Position numbers and translations under genes: made by a program | Shown: in pieces, positions 26,426 through 37,236 of the stretch | Layout of the letters: each line of letters starts with the position of its first letter | How positions within the stretch are numbered: the first letter of the stretch is position 1 | The notes under the pieces: generated by a model | The model's database searches: none | The model's input: only the letters and a program-made list of their open reading frames with translations | What the model was told of the DNA's origin: nothing | DNA from: Eopsaltria australis | Lineage: Eukaryota > Chordata > Aves > Passeriformes > Petroicidae | NCBI GenBank assembly: GCA_034509425.1 | Contig: JAVTVJ010000076.1 | Span: 1,178,001 to 1,242,000, forward strand | Direction: 5' to 3' | DNA: 64,000 nucleotides

Positions 26426-27244
26426 GGAATTTCTGCTCCATTCTATTTTTGTAAGTGGAGACTTGGCGATTATTTACTAAGAACCTTGGAAAAAAATGTA
26501 CTTAGCTATACAGCAAGGGTAAAAGAGAGTTTGTTTGAAAGTCACATAATGGAACAGGTCAGCACTACCAGCATATACTACCAACACTATAAGTACTGTA
26601 CACTCAGACAAAGTATAACTTGGAGTGTTGCTGTCACAGACCCTTCTGTGTTCATTGCTGGTAGCAAACAGCTGGCTTTTAATGAAACATAATAGAGAAT
26701 TTGTTGTTTTAAAACTGCCTTTCCATTTAAAATCATGCCTGTTGCAGTACAATGGACAATTGTACCCTTTTTCCTTCATGCTTCCAATGCAGGAAATATT
26801 CAAACAAGTGCTTGTGAAGTATTTATTTTCAAATACGTTAATGATGTGTCTCCAAATCAGTAAAGTTAGTGTACATTGAGTTATGCAAGCAGGTTGTACC
26901 TTTTGTGTCTGGACTTCATGCTTATTATAATCCATGCCTTTCATAGTTGCAGATTGATACAGTAAAAGATACACACTATTACCTAAGTCAATTTCCTGCA
27001 CATCACAAACTCTTACATTTCACCCTAATTCACTTCATCCAAGCCATCTCTTCAATGCGAGTAAGGAACTTGAGTAAGTTCTCAAGGAAATTAACATTCT
27101 GTATGCCACAGATCTGTCAAGCCAGCTTGACACGGCAAAGAAATAAATAAAATACGGTAAACAACATATGAAAATTTGCAGGAAAATATTTTTGATAAGA
27201 TATTGGATGAAAGTGAGGAAAATAGGGTGCTTGTTTTTCTGGCA
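26426..27244. other. AT-rich intergenic DNA before a CR1
   Basis: It contains a 174-codon minus-strand frame (26477-27001) of cysteine- and leucine-rich, non-repetitive but unfamiliar sequence. I do not recognise it and regard it as probably random. Confidence 0.55.
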
Positions 27245-27872
27245 GGTTGGACATGAGCTGGCAGTGTGCACTTGCTGCTTGAGAAGTCAAATGTATCCTG
27301 GGCTGCATCAGAAGCAGCATGGCCAGCAGATCAAGGTGGGAGATCCCTCCCTCTGCTTTGCCCTCATGGGACCCCACCTGCAGTGCTGTGTCCAGCTCTG
27401 GGCTCCTCAGCTCAAGAAAGACATGGCTGGAGAGCCACAGAAATGATCAGGGGGAAGGAACACCTCTCCTATGAGAAAAGGCTGGGAGAGGTGGGGTTGT
27501 TTAGCCCAGAGAAGAGAAGGTTCTGGGGTGACCTTACTGTGACCTTCCAGTGCCTGAAAGGGGCCTGCAAGAAAGCTGAGGAGAGACTTTTTGCAAGGGC
27601 ATGTGATGACAGGACAAGGGGGAATAGCTTTAAAATGAAAGACAGAAGGTTTAGATTGGATATAAAGAAGGGATTCTTTACTGTGAAGGGGGCAAGTCAC
27701 TGGCACAGCTTGCCCAGAGAAACTGTGGATGCCCCATCCCTGGCAGTGCTCAAGGCCAGGTTGGATGTAGCAACTTGGGCCAGTGGAAGGTGTCCCTGCT
27801 CATGGCAGGGTGTTTGGAACTAGATGATCTTTAAGATCCCTTCCAGCTCAAACCATTTTGTGATTCTATTAT
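27245..27872 (+). mobile_element. CR1 LINE, 3' part with readable ORF2 C-terminus
   Basis: Plus-strand 5'-truncated CR1 of about 630 bp ending in the complete tail (cttccagctcaaaccatttt, then tgattctatt). The ORF2 C-terminal segment reads SYEKRLGEVGLFSPEKRRF and later RLDIKKGFFTVK, LPRETVDAPSL. The frame stays open for 185 codons (27266-27823), so this copy is less decayed than the others here. The more N-terminal region is in another frame, so it is not functional. Confidence 0.93.
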
Positions 27873-28267
27873 TGTTTTCCACTTGTCTTTGAGAGCAGAA
27901 TCAAGCCATTCTTGCTTATAATCACTAAACTTGCTATTAATTGCTTTCTTCTGCCATCTACACACAAGATGCTTAGAAAAGAACAGAGTGCATAGGACAG
28001 ATCACTGTGGAAGTCTCAACCTGTGAGACTGTACACATTCCTTTAAAGAAGTCACCACTTGTTCAAAGGCAGAGGATGGTCCTTGCTGGACATTCTGCAG
28101 GAGAGGGTGTTTATTGGACTTAAAAGGGAAATCTAAGGCTCAGCTTTATTGTATGGGCTCCAAATCAAGAGAGAGGCATATAGACTTCTCTGGGATCAGG
28201 CAGAGGCATTACACTGGTAGAAAAAGAGCAAAGTGAAACCAGAGCAAAAGCACTCATTAGCACCATG

Positions 28268-28291
28268 AAAGGAATCAGCAAAGGAATCAGC
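28268..28291. repeat. Short tandem duplication, period 12
   Basis: aaaggaatcagc is repeated exactly twice. It is a minor replication-slippage product. Confidence 0.9.
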
Positions 28292-29119
28292 AAAGCAACT
28301 AAGAGACTTGCAGGGAAGAAAGTATCTCATTTTCTTAAGCTAATGGTTAGTCCGGAAAATAAGCAAAAAGAATTTGCCTGGTCACTAATAAACATCAGAT
28401 ATTACCAAATTTAGTGGCAGGATTTCTGTGACCAGACAGTTTAAATCACTTGCAATAACTAAAACAGCAAGTAGTGATCTCAAAGTAGCAGAAATTGTAT
28501 GTCAAAAAAGGGCATCAGGTCTTTCTGTCACTGGTAAGGAAAACCACTGATCTCAAATGTTTTTGAACCACAGGATAAATATCCACTTAAAACATCCCTT
28601 TGCACTGTGTAGAGAAAGTGACTTAGGCTGAATGATTTATTCTGGATTTCCCACAGTGATAGCAGGACTATCTAAAATTACCTACAGCGGTTACTTAGAC
28701 TGAAAATCAACACAGAAAATATACATTAACCTTGACAGGTAACAAAGGTATAGTTCCAGTATTTAAATATTGTTGTTCACAGCCGTTTCTAAAATTAGAA
28801 ATATTAAAATCAGGAGTTCTCAGAAACTTTTCAAGATCTCTTGACCATTACTGTCAATTTTCAATTAGTCCTAAACCAGAAGGAAAACTGCAAAAGTTTG
28901 GCAGAAAGTGAGAGCAACATGAATATTTTAATAAGATATGTTGGATGACCCAGATAACTGTGGGCTTTTTTTACTTGATTTCAATCTCAGATCACATAGT
29001 CAGATTGACAATATATTTCACAAATTATCAAAGTAATATGATTAAGATTTATAGAAACATATTTTGTCAATGTATAATTCAGCTTTTGATATAAGTGCAG
29101 GTTTTAGAATAACAGTACA

Positions 29120-29162
29120 GATATATATATATATATACTATATATATATACTATATATATAC
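29120..29162. repeat. (AT)n microsatellite with ACT interruptions
   Basis: Alternating AT runs are broken twice by a C (tatactatata). The tract is largely self-complementary and could form cruciform DNA; it is probably length-polymorphic. Confidence 0.95.
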
Positions 29163-32100
29163 TGATACAGTACACTAGGACTTTTAGGGCCTTTGACCTT
29201 AAGATATCTTGCTAAACAGCTGAAGTATAAATAGAAATAACTAGACAATGATGAACTAAAGGCTGTAATGTACACCTACGCTGTGATAATTTTTAGCTCA
29301 AGACTGAGAGTTCTTTAAAATATCTCTCTAGCTCAAACAAGATTAGCAGCCAGGGGCAGAGAACTCCATGGGTAATGCAGGAATTCAGGCTGAATCTCAG
29401 TGCTTCATCCAAGCTGTAAAACCCTCTTTGTGTGGGTAACTTGACTATCAAGTTACCAAAACACCAAAATGTTTTGCATCACCTAAGGTACTTCTGGACA
29501 GGGTCCTTCCTCATTGCCCACGTCCACTACTCCAATCAGTAGCTATAGTTCCTACTAATAAACTAAGGTGAGGGCAGTTTAAGGACCTCTACTTCTCCTG
29601 AGAGTAGCTAAATTGCCATTCCTGTGGACCTGTGTGGATGTCTTTATTGAGTGTGCTGCTCACTCCTTTTCTGTCCCAGGAAAACTCCTGCCAAGGTGGC
29701 CATGGAATGTTGCCATGGAGTTGTTCAGGAAGCCTCTCAGACTTACTGTCTTAGGCTATTGATAAATGTAGGTAGATCCCTCTACTGTGATTGTCTTAGT
29801 TAGTATTTTCAATGAGAATTAGAAAGTAATGTGAAATTCTAAATGATATTTACACGTCTGATGCACGACTTGGCTCCTGGTGCAGACCTGGTTACAGTCT
29901 CGGATTTGTAGTGTCTGTATCTTTATCTGATTTGTCTTGTGTGAGACTGGATACATGTAATTAAAAACTAAATTTTTCCACTTAAATCTCTCTCCTTGGT
30001 TCCAAAGGGAACTCAGGTTAAATGAAAAGAGTATAGGCTGGGTGCATAAATTTCACATTTTGGAGATAGAGAGGAAATATTTACAGACCACCAGTAAGTA
30101 CCTGGTTCGTTGTATGGAGCAGCACAGGGTTATTTTTATATATTCATCTTTGAACTTTGTAATGCACTCAAAGGCAAACTGTGTCACAAGTAAGTTATAA
30201 GATTTGCTATAAATATTCCTCATGGGATATGTCTCTGCAAGACATATTATCAAATGGTTTGCCTATCTTCTAGGCTTTGAGCAGTAGACTGTAGTAATTA
30301 ATGCTGGGAAAGATTAATTGGATTGCCTAAACTGCTACATGATATTCAGGATAGTTTCCCCTTCCCAATGTTTTGCCTCACACAGTTTATGTATCTGGGG
30401 GGCAGGGGGCAGAAATCCCCAGGGATCCTATTTCACAGCCAATTCACACAGTCAGAGATTTTTCTGGTGACGTTTAGCCCAAATATGTCTTTTCTAATCT
30501 CATCGCAATAAACTTTTGTCATTATACTCCTTAGTGCCATTTGAAATAATTCCTCCTTAATTCCTTCCTATATACTCTGCACTGCAAGTGCAGACTCTTA
30601 GATTCATCCTATCATAAACTATGCAAGTATTTTTTATTCACTTTTCATATACTTCTTTCTTTTTCTTATTTACCTCCAGTCTGTCTATGTCTCACGTGGA
30701 GCTAGGTAGCTAGAATAAAATACAATTCTGCAGCTGCAGTCACAGCTCAGAAGCATAAAATTGCAATTAATACTTTGCAAATGAAAGATATCATGTGTCA
30801 CAGATGAAGGGAAAGAAAAGGATCATAGGTTAGTGAAACAGGTTGCCTATTTCGGAGAAAAATCATCATTCTGTTCATAATTGGATACACTAGATTTGGA
30901 AAACAACCCAAGTTCATCTTGACAAGATGTGAACAAGAGGCATCCAAGAGCAATTCTCTGGTGAGGAGCACTTAACTCTGAATAGTATATTGCCATCTAA
31001 GTTTGACAGTCAAATGTTCACTCTACACAAGCTGCCTCTGTTGATACTCAAGAGAAAATAATCCCAGATTGTAATTCCATAATAACATCAGCATCTAACA
31101 TGGGTGGGCTGGATTGCCTCCTCTCCTTTGCTTAAAGATGGTCTTCCCTAGGTTACTGACAAGGCTGATCTTGCTTACTTTTTCCCAAGCCAATCATAAC
31201 AGATCTCTCCTGGTTCTACTATGACTCCTCTTCATGTTTCAGACCAGAAGCCCCTTTCAGATGGCCCCATGTGCTGACTTTGATGGCTAAACAGCCCTCC
31301 TGTGTGCCCTGGCCCCTCATGTTCATTTCCCCTAGAAGCACTGATCCATGGGATGTTATGTTGACTCACAGAAATTCTACCAGCAAAAGCAAATTCGACC
31401 AAGAAATTGAGACAGAACCACTCAAAAAAACAGTCCCAATCCCAGATTGGTTTTCCTTTTTCTTTGCCTCCCTAAGATGGGGAGATAGACCTGATTTTGG
31501 TGTCCCCACAGGGCCTGCATCCATTGCAGGATGATCTTCACAAGAACACCAGCTTGTTTAGACCATAGCTAAAACATAGTCTGAAATATGATGTGGTCCC
31601 TCACTTAGAGTCACACTGCTAAATTCAAGGTGCCTTCATGCTGCTGCAAGATGATCAGGCGTCAAAATTAGTATGACCTCAAGCATCTCACTAGAAATAC
31701 CACCAATTCTGGCTATACAATGGGACAGGGAAGGCCTTTCCCTGTTCTGCAGGGTGGGCTCTCACTGCAGAGAGAACCTTGTTTGCCATGTACATTGAAA
31801 ATGGGATTCTCTCAAAACAAGCTGGGCATGAGGTGAATATTATCTCTAATGGAGCTGAAAAAATGTCAACTAATATCCTCAATGATCTTGTGAGTATACA
31901 GTAGCTTCATCGTCATATACAGCACTTAGAAAATGTTACAGCTCACTGTTCTTAAATGAGCACATAGTGGATTCAAAACTGCCAGACAGAGCAGTGACAC
32001 CACCAGCAGAATCTAAACCCAGCAGATAGACACAGGCTGGCATGAAAACAACAACAGTAGTGATGAATTCAATCAAATTTCACATAGCACTGAAGATTCC

Positions 32101-34585
32101 CTTTTTCAGGAAATTCCTGAAGTTCTCAGAGAGTGCAGTTGCAGTGGGTGTTTTATTTTTAAGGTGTCATTTTGGGATTACTTCACTGTAGTGATATGCT
32201 GTTTATTCAAATGGCGAAGATGCAGTGTCTTAAAAGAATCTGTCTTGCTGGAGCAAATCCAGACGCCTGTTTTGTTTCAACAAGATTTCACTATCATGAA
32301 ATTAAAGAGGTACTGTTAGTTTAAATATCACTCATCAGAAATGTTTTCAATCATATGAATAGTTGGAATTCTCTATAGTTAAGAGCTTATATAATATATA
32401 CATAGTTGTGAATTTTGAAACAGGATTAATTCAGAATATTAATCCACTCTCTCTTCCTTCTATTCACGTCATTGTTTGATCAAAACTTTCTACATAATAT
32501 ACTCCATTTAAAGAATCCCATGCCATGTCTGACAGATACGGATAATCTCATTAAGCCTATAAACTGAGAATTCTGGTGGGGCGGGGGAAACAGCTACAAA
32601 ATCATTCCTGGACATACTGTATTTTCAGTCCAGTGTTACCTCTTGTGTTTCCCATATAGTATTAGATTAGTTTTCCAACAGATTTAGAAACTTTCTGTAA
32701 AGCTTGAGTTTTCTCAGGCAAAGTCCTTTATTTGCAGTTATAGCTGAAGTTGGACCTGTGCAGTAAAACCTTCCCCTGTCTGAGTGAATTGCAACCAGAT
32801 GTTTAAATACCCCTTTCCATCCAGGAAGAAGATGGACACACTGACTGGGCTTCACTTCATGTAACTGTGGGCACCAAAAAGTTGGATTTAATCTCTCATG
32901 ATAGACAGCAGAATAAAATGAGTGTTTTTAAAGAATGATTGTCTGGCCTAACTTACATCCCACTTTAGGATATAATTAGTTGACCTCTGAGGTAGCCCCT
33001 TAAGACCTGCAGAAGGAACCTAGAGTGGTCATGATTAGCTTTTGGTTGTCTTTATTCATCAGTGGATGAATCCTTTCCAAGGCTGGAGTCCTCCTCCAAG
33101 CTGCTCCACAGTGTCATTCTTGCTGATGACAAGATTTTTGCCAACACAGGAAGGATATTGTATACATTCAGCTGTCAGTTTTCCCACTTGGCAATCTTTT
33201 CCATTAACTAAACAACTCAGATTCCCAGTCCTCACGTGCTTCCTTTCAGAGCTGACAGTAAAATCATTTTGCTTCTGGGAACTAGGAGTAAGTACCTCCC
33301 CCACCACCCTTGCATCCAGAGTATTGAAAAGTTCCTTCTCTCCTAGTGATATCATCTGAGGTGAATGTCTGGCCTTCCCCTTCCCATCAGCACAGCACCC
33401 AGTCATGGGAGAGTCACCACTGTACTTGTCATCATAACACTTAACTGAGATAGGATATGCTTTCACACTTGTTGCACAGATTTGGGAACTGTGGCACCAG
33501 AGCCTTCCTGAAATCCTGAACTGAAGCAGGGGCAGGGATGAGGAAAGGACTTGCTTCTCCAAAGTCCAAGTCTGCATCATTCTTGCCTTCAAAATAGATT
33601 GTTTTTAACTGTATAGAGAATGTCTTCACCTTTAACTTGCTTCCACAGTGAAAAAGCATTTCAGGAAAGGTGAGGAGGGGTCTGTGTCCCACAGAAAGTA
33701 CAGGGAGCAGGCTGAAGAGCTGCCATTGCAGTGGGGAACTCCAAGGACTTTTCTCCTGCATTGCATCAGCAGTGAGCAATGGGGAGACTCGTTTGAGCCA
33801 ACTGTGGGTTGTCATTCTTCCTTCCAGACTCAGTGGCCTCTGAAATCACTTCATTGTCTGCAGCGGAATCTGGCACAGGCCCATAATGCCAGGTTACTTC
33901 ACTTCCCTGCAGAATAAAAGATTTCTTCAACCATGAGAAATTATCTCCTGACAGTGCCATTCATTAGGGCTCCCACCTGTAGACTGTTTCATTTTCAGCT
34001 TACTCACAGGGTGCTGAAAAGTCAGTGTGTGTGTTATCACTTGACAATATAGCACAGCTAATACCTCTTCACCCTTATGTACGTTGTCACTTACTGCTCT
34101 TTGCCTCAACAATGGCTCACAGTAACATTCAGATCTCAGAGTTCACCCTCTTTTAAAACAAACTTGTGCAGCCCAATTTCACTAGAGGTCCTATTTCTTA
34201 AGAGTTATACACACAGGGGGATAAGAAATCTGTATTTGGTACTTTTTTCCTCTTTTGAATTATTAAGTTAAAACAACAGATTTTGTCTATAGATGCTCAA
34301 TAGAACAGGACAGTAGTTAATTATTTCTAAAGACAGGCCACACAAACTATCTTTTCTGAGCTTATGGTTTAATGTATATACTAAAATAATAAAAATCAGA
34401 AGCTTTTATGATAACAAAATGTCTCATAACCAAATTTCAAACTAAACATTCTTCTCCACTCCTTTTGCCATGAAAGTTTTGCCCAACACTTTCTTTAAGG
34501 TTTCATTCTCGGGATGGGGCCTGTGGACACCAAGCCTTGTGGTTATTATTCATTCATCTGCGTTGTACATAGAGACACACTTCAT

Positions 34586-34679
34586 GGAATCACATCACCA
34601 TAGAATGGTTTGGGTTGGAAGTGATCTCAAAGATCTTCTAGTTCCAAAGACCCTGCCATAGGCAAGGACAATTTTCACT
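34586..34679 (-). mobile_element. CR1 LINE 3' fragment (minus strand)
   Basis: The reversed CR1 tail is clear: tagaatggtttgggttggaa, then gatctcaaagatcttctagt and accctgccataggcaaggac. About 95 bases remain, ending roughly 600 bases upstream of the CpG-island shoulder. Confidence 0.88.
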
Positions 34680-35579
34680 GCTGCTGCTTCAGGCACAGAA
34701 GGTTTGCAGTCCTGTATTGTACCATGGATAGCCCAGGGCATCCCAAACCCCTACATTTAAGTGAGGAGAGTCCCACTACATACATCTTAGCATCTCTGTG
34801 TCTCTGTCCCCCTGTCTGCTGCAGTCTTTCTGTAGACCCAGATAGGGATTGTGCTAGGGCCCAGCAAATGCAAATTATAAAAACCGTGTCTGAGAATGTA
34901 AGATCCTGTCGTATTTCAGCTCTTCCCAGACTGTCCATGGGTGAGGCAAAGGTTTTGCTTTGCTTCAGGCTCTCCTCATCCTTTGTAAGGGCAGCAGCAG
35001 GGTGAAGAGGTCAGTAGAAGGCTGCAAAAAAATTGATTCCTACGAAATTTATATTTCCTTTCTGGAATACTGGTGAGCAGCTGGGAATTTTGAAAAAAAA
35101 TTGCGTATGTGTGCGGCTTTTTCTTATGGAGTTAAAATATAGCAGGATTTTTTGCCTTCTTGGCTCTGGTTTCCTCTTTCCTTGCCAGATATCATTATAA
35201 GGATTCAAGAAGGATGAGTAATTAAAACCCATGCAAACAATGTGTCGGACAATTAAATTTAAATGTCCGCTTGATGAGGCAACATGGGTGAGTGACCGCA
35301 GAGCTCCTGGAGCTGATGCCCTGCGGAGGCAGGAAGGACCGCGGGGGTTCACCCCACTCTTCACCCTGCGAGAAGGGATCTGGGGACTCAGACACTGGGG
35401 ACAAAGAGCCTGTTGCCCTCGGGGCTGCAGAGGTGCCACGGGCTGCACCCCGAAATCTCGCACCGGAGCGGCAGTCCCTGAGCTGCCCGTAGTGTCAGAG
35501 CACCGCGAATAAAAACAAGGATGGGGAAAGAATCCTATGTTTTTCCTCGGGAAATAAGTGAAAATAGCAGTAAAGGAAT
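34680..35579. other. Upstream flank of the PRSS23 CpG island
   Basis: CpG content rises from about 35270. On the minus strand this region is the 3' half of a 388-codon frame that starts inside the island (36177 down to 35011). No domain is recognisable. Confidence 0.6.
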
Positions 35580-36330
35580 AAAAAGGGGAGTACCGGGGCG
35601 GCGGCCCCGGGGGAAGTCTGCGCGGATGGCCGGCCCGGGCCCGGCTGGGGAGGGCGGCGAGGCCCGGCGAGAAGACGGGCGGAGAGCGGCGGTGCCTCCG
35701 GGAGCGCAGCGGGCCGGAGCGGGGCGGCTGCGGCGGGATCCAGCGGCGGGATCCACCTGCGGGAGGCGCCGCTCCCCGCGCCCCGCCCCGGCCCGGCCCG
35801 CCCCGCTCCCAGCGCGCCGCCGAGGGCCGGCGCCCGGCGGGAGGGAGGGGAGGCGCTCCCGAGCCCCGCGGAGGCGGCGGGAGAGATGGGACCGGCCCCG
35901 GCCCCGCCACCTGCCTGAGCCGCTCCCGGAGCCGCCGCCGCCGCTGCGGGAGGCCGGTAGGTAGCGGGTCCCGCCGGCCGGGAGGGCGCCGGGGGCTGCG
36001 GGTCGCCCCGGGGGGACAAAGGGGCGGCGGGCGGATGGCGAGCGCCGGGCTCGCCCCGGGCAGTGCCTCACCTGCCGAGGGCGCCCCGCCGTGCGGGGAG
36101 CGGGCGGCGGGAGCGGCTGTCCCGGCCCGGGCGAGCGCTCCCTCCGCGCAGGGCTTAATGTTTAACCCCGCTCGCATCCACCGGAGCGCACCGGGCGCCG
36201 CCTCCCTGGCGGCGCCGGCGACAAGAGGGCGACCGCGGCTGCTCCCCGCCGGTCCCCGCTGCGGGGCCGCCGCTGCGGCGGCCGGCGCCGCTGCCGGGGA
36301 CCAACTGTGAAAGGACGGCGGGTGAGGGAA
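35580..36330 (+). promoter_or_regulatory. PRSS23: CpG island: probable PRSS23 promoter and non-coding first exon
   Basis: This is the only large CpG island in the window. Its core is extremely GC-rich and dense in CpG, with many GC-box-like GGGCGG/CCCGCC motifs around 35700-35830 and no obvious TATA box. A weaker CpG-containing shoulder runs from about 35270 to 36560. It lies about 4.5 kb upstream of the PRSS23 coding exon on the same strand, which is the expected place for a dispersed-initiation promoter and 5' UTR exon. The exact start site and exon end cannot be read from sequence alone. Good donor candidates follow an exon end at 35956, 36321, 36555 or 36961. Direction is assigned from PRSS23; divergent antisense transcription is also possible. 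Confidence 0.8.
36316..36327 (+). promoter_or_regulatory. PRSS23: Candidate 5' splice donor at the 3' edge of the CpG island
   Basis: The sequence GGCGG followed by GTGAGG is a good donor consensus, with exon end at 36321. It sits where the CpG island fades, a common position for the end of a non-coding first exon. Competing donors are GCCG/GTAGGT (exon end 35956), GTTG/GTAAGG (36555) and GAGCAG/GTAAGG (36961). The last has the best match to CAG/GTAAGG. Which one is used is undecided. Confidence 0.35.
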
Positions 36331-36955
36331 CAGCTGGGATAAAATTCGCTTTTGCTGCCTTTCACGCTTTGAAGGCGTCTGAAGGTAGCTCTCCGCTGCG
36401 ATCCTGTACTTGGATTCATCACTGTGTTTGAGAACATTAGTATTTTTGGGGTGGCCTGTTAAGACATACGTGACACGGGCCCTTCAGTGAAGTGGCTGCT
36501 GGAGCCTGGGGCAGTTGTTTCTTGCCTCCGGACCCGAGCGAGGTCCGAGGAGTTGGTAAGGTCTCACCGAGACCCAGTTTGTGCAGCTGCCCCGTCACTC
36601 AGGTGGTTTGGCAGCCCTGAGGATGCAGGTCCTTCCTAAAGCTTACCCGTTATTCAAACTGACCATCACTGTCTGCTTGTGATGCAGTTTGCTCTTGTAC
36701 TGTGATACCAAAGCTGCTTGACATGCAGGAAAAGAGAAAGAAGAAGAAAAAAGAGGGTGAAAAGAGGCAGTCCTAGGAATTGGACTAAATGGAAACACAT
36801 ACTCTGCTCCCTTTTCTCTGTGTGTGCATGTCACTGACACACGTGCCCAAATAGCTGCTCTGCCCGGTGTGTGTGTTAATGGACACACCCGTGGCCTGCC
36901 ACTATCAAAGTCAGCTTCAGGTTTTCCAGGGCATCTCTTCCTACAGCCCTCAGTT

Positions 36956-36967
36956 GAGCAGGTAAGG
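36956..36967 (+). promoter_or_regulatory. PRSS23: Candidate 5' splice donor with near-perfect consensus
   Basis: GAGCAG followed by GTAAGG at 36962 matches the vertebrate donor consensus almost perfectly. It could end a long first exon or an alternative second non-coding exon of PRSS23. No reading frame helps to decide because the 5' exon is untranslated. Confidence 0.3.
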
Positions 36968-37213
36968 CAGTGTAACCCTCACACCACCCTCAGCATCTCA
37001 GGCAGGCTAATAGACTTGTTAGATTTTAATGGCAGTAAGGCTTCTGTAGTTATTAAAGTGCAGCTCCATTATTTTTGCTGTGTTTTAACAAGTTCTGTGA
37101 CCAGGAAAAACAGCAGAGGTATTTTGGCACGGCACTGACAGTAATTTGGTTCTCCTTTATAATTTGGTTTGAGGCAGGTTTTTCTCTCTTGCTATCTTGG
37201 TTCTCTCTCTTAA

Positions 37214-37236
37214 TTTTTTTTTTTTTTTTTTTTTTT
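37214..37236. repeat. Homopolymer T run (23 bases) in the PRSS23 intron
   Basis: A 23-base T run follows a TTCTCTCTCT tract. It is not attached to a recognised retroposed sequence. Confidence 0.95.

Larger units (their letters stand above)
27873..34585. other. AT-rich intergenic DNA, about 6.7 kb
   Basis: Notable for how few open frames it has between 27.9 and 33.0 kb. It contains the AT microsatellite at 29120. On the minus strand, 33059-33960 carries three overlapping frames (177, 124 and 64 codons), the only exon-like density here. No family was recognised. Confidence 0.6.

Noticed and set aside
26477..27001. 174-codon minus-strand ORF
   Set aside because: AT-rich sequence, no recognisable domain, and of a length expected occasionally by chance in 64 kb over six frames.
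27266..27823. 185-codon plus-strand ORF as a gene
   Set aside because: It is the C-terminal remnant of CR1 ORF2 inside a truncated LINE, with the preceding part out of frame.
35495..36071. 174- and 178-codon minus-strand frames and a 147-codon plus-strand frame in the CpG island
   Set aside because: Gly/Ala/Pro/Arg-rich translations are typical by-products of high GC; stops are rare there in all frames.
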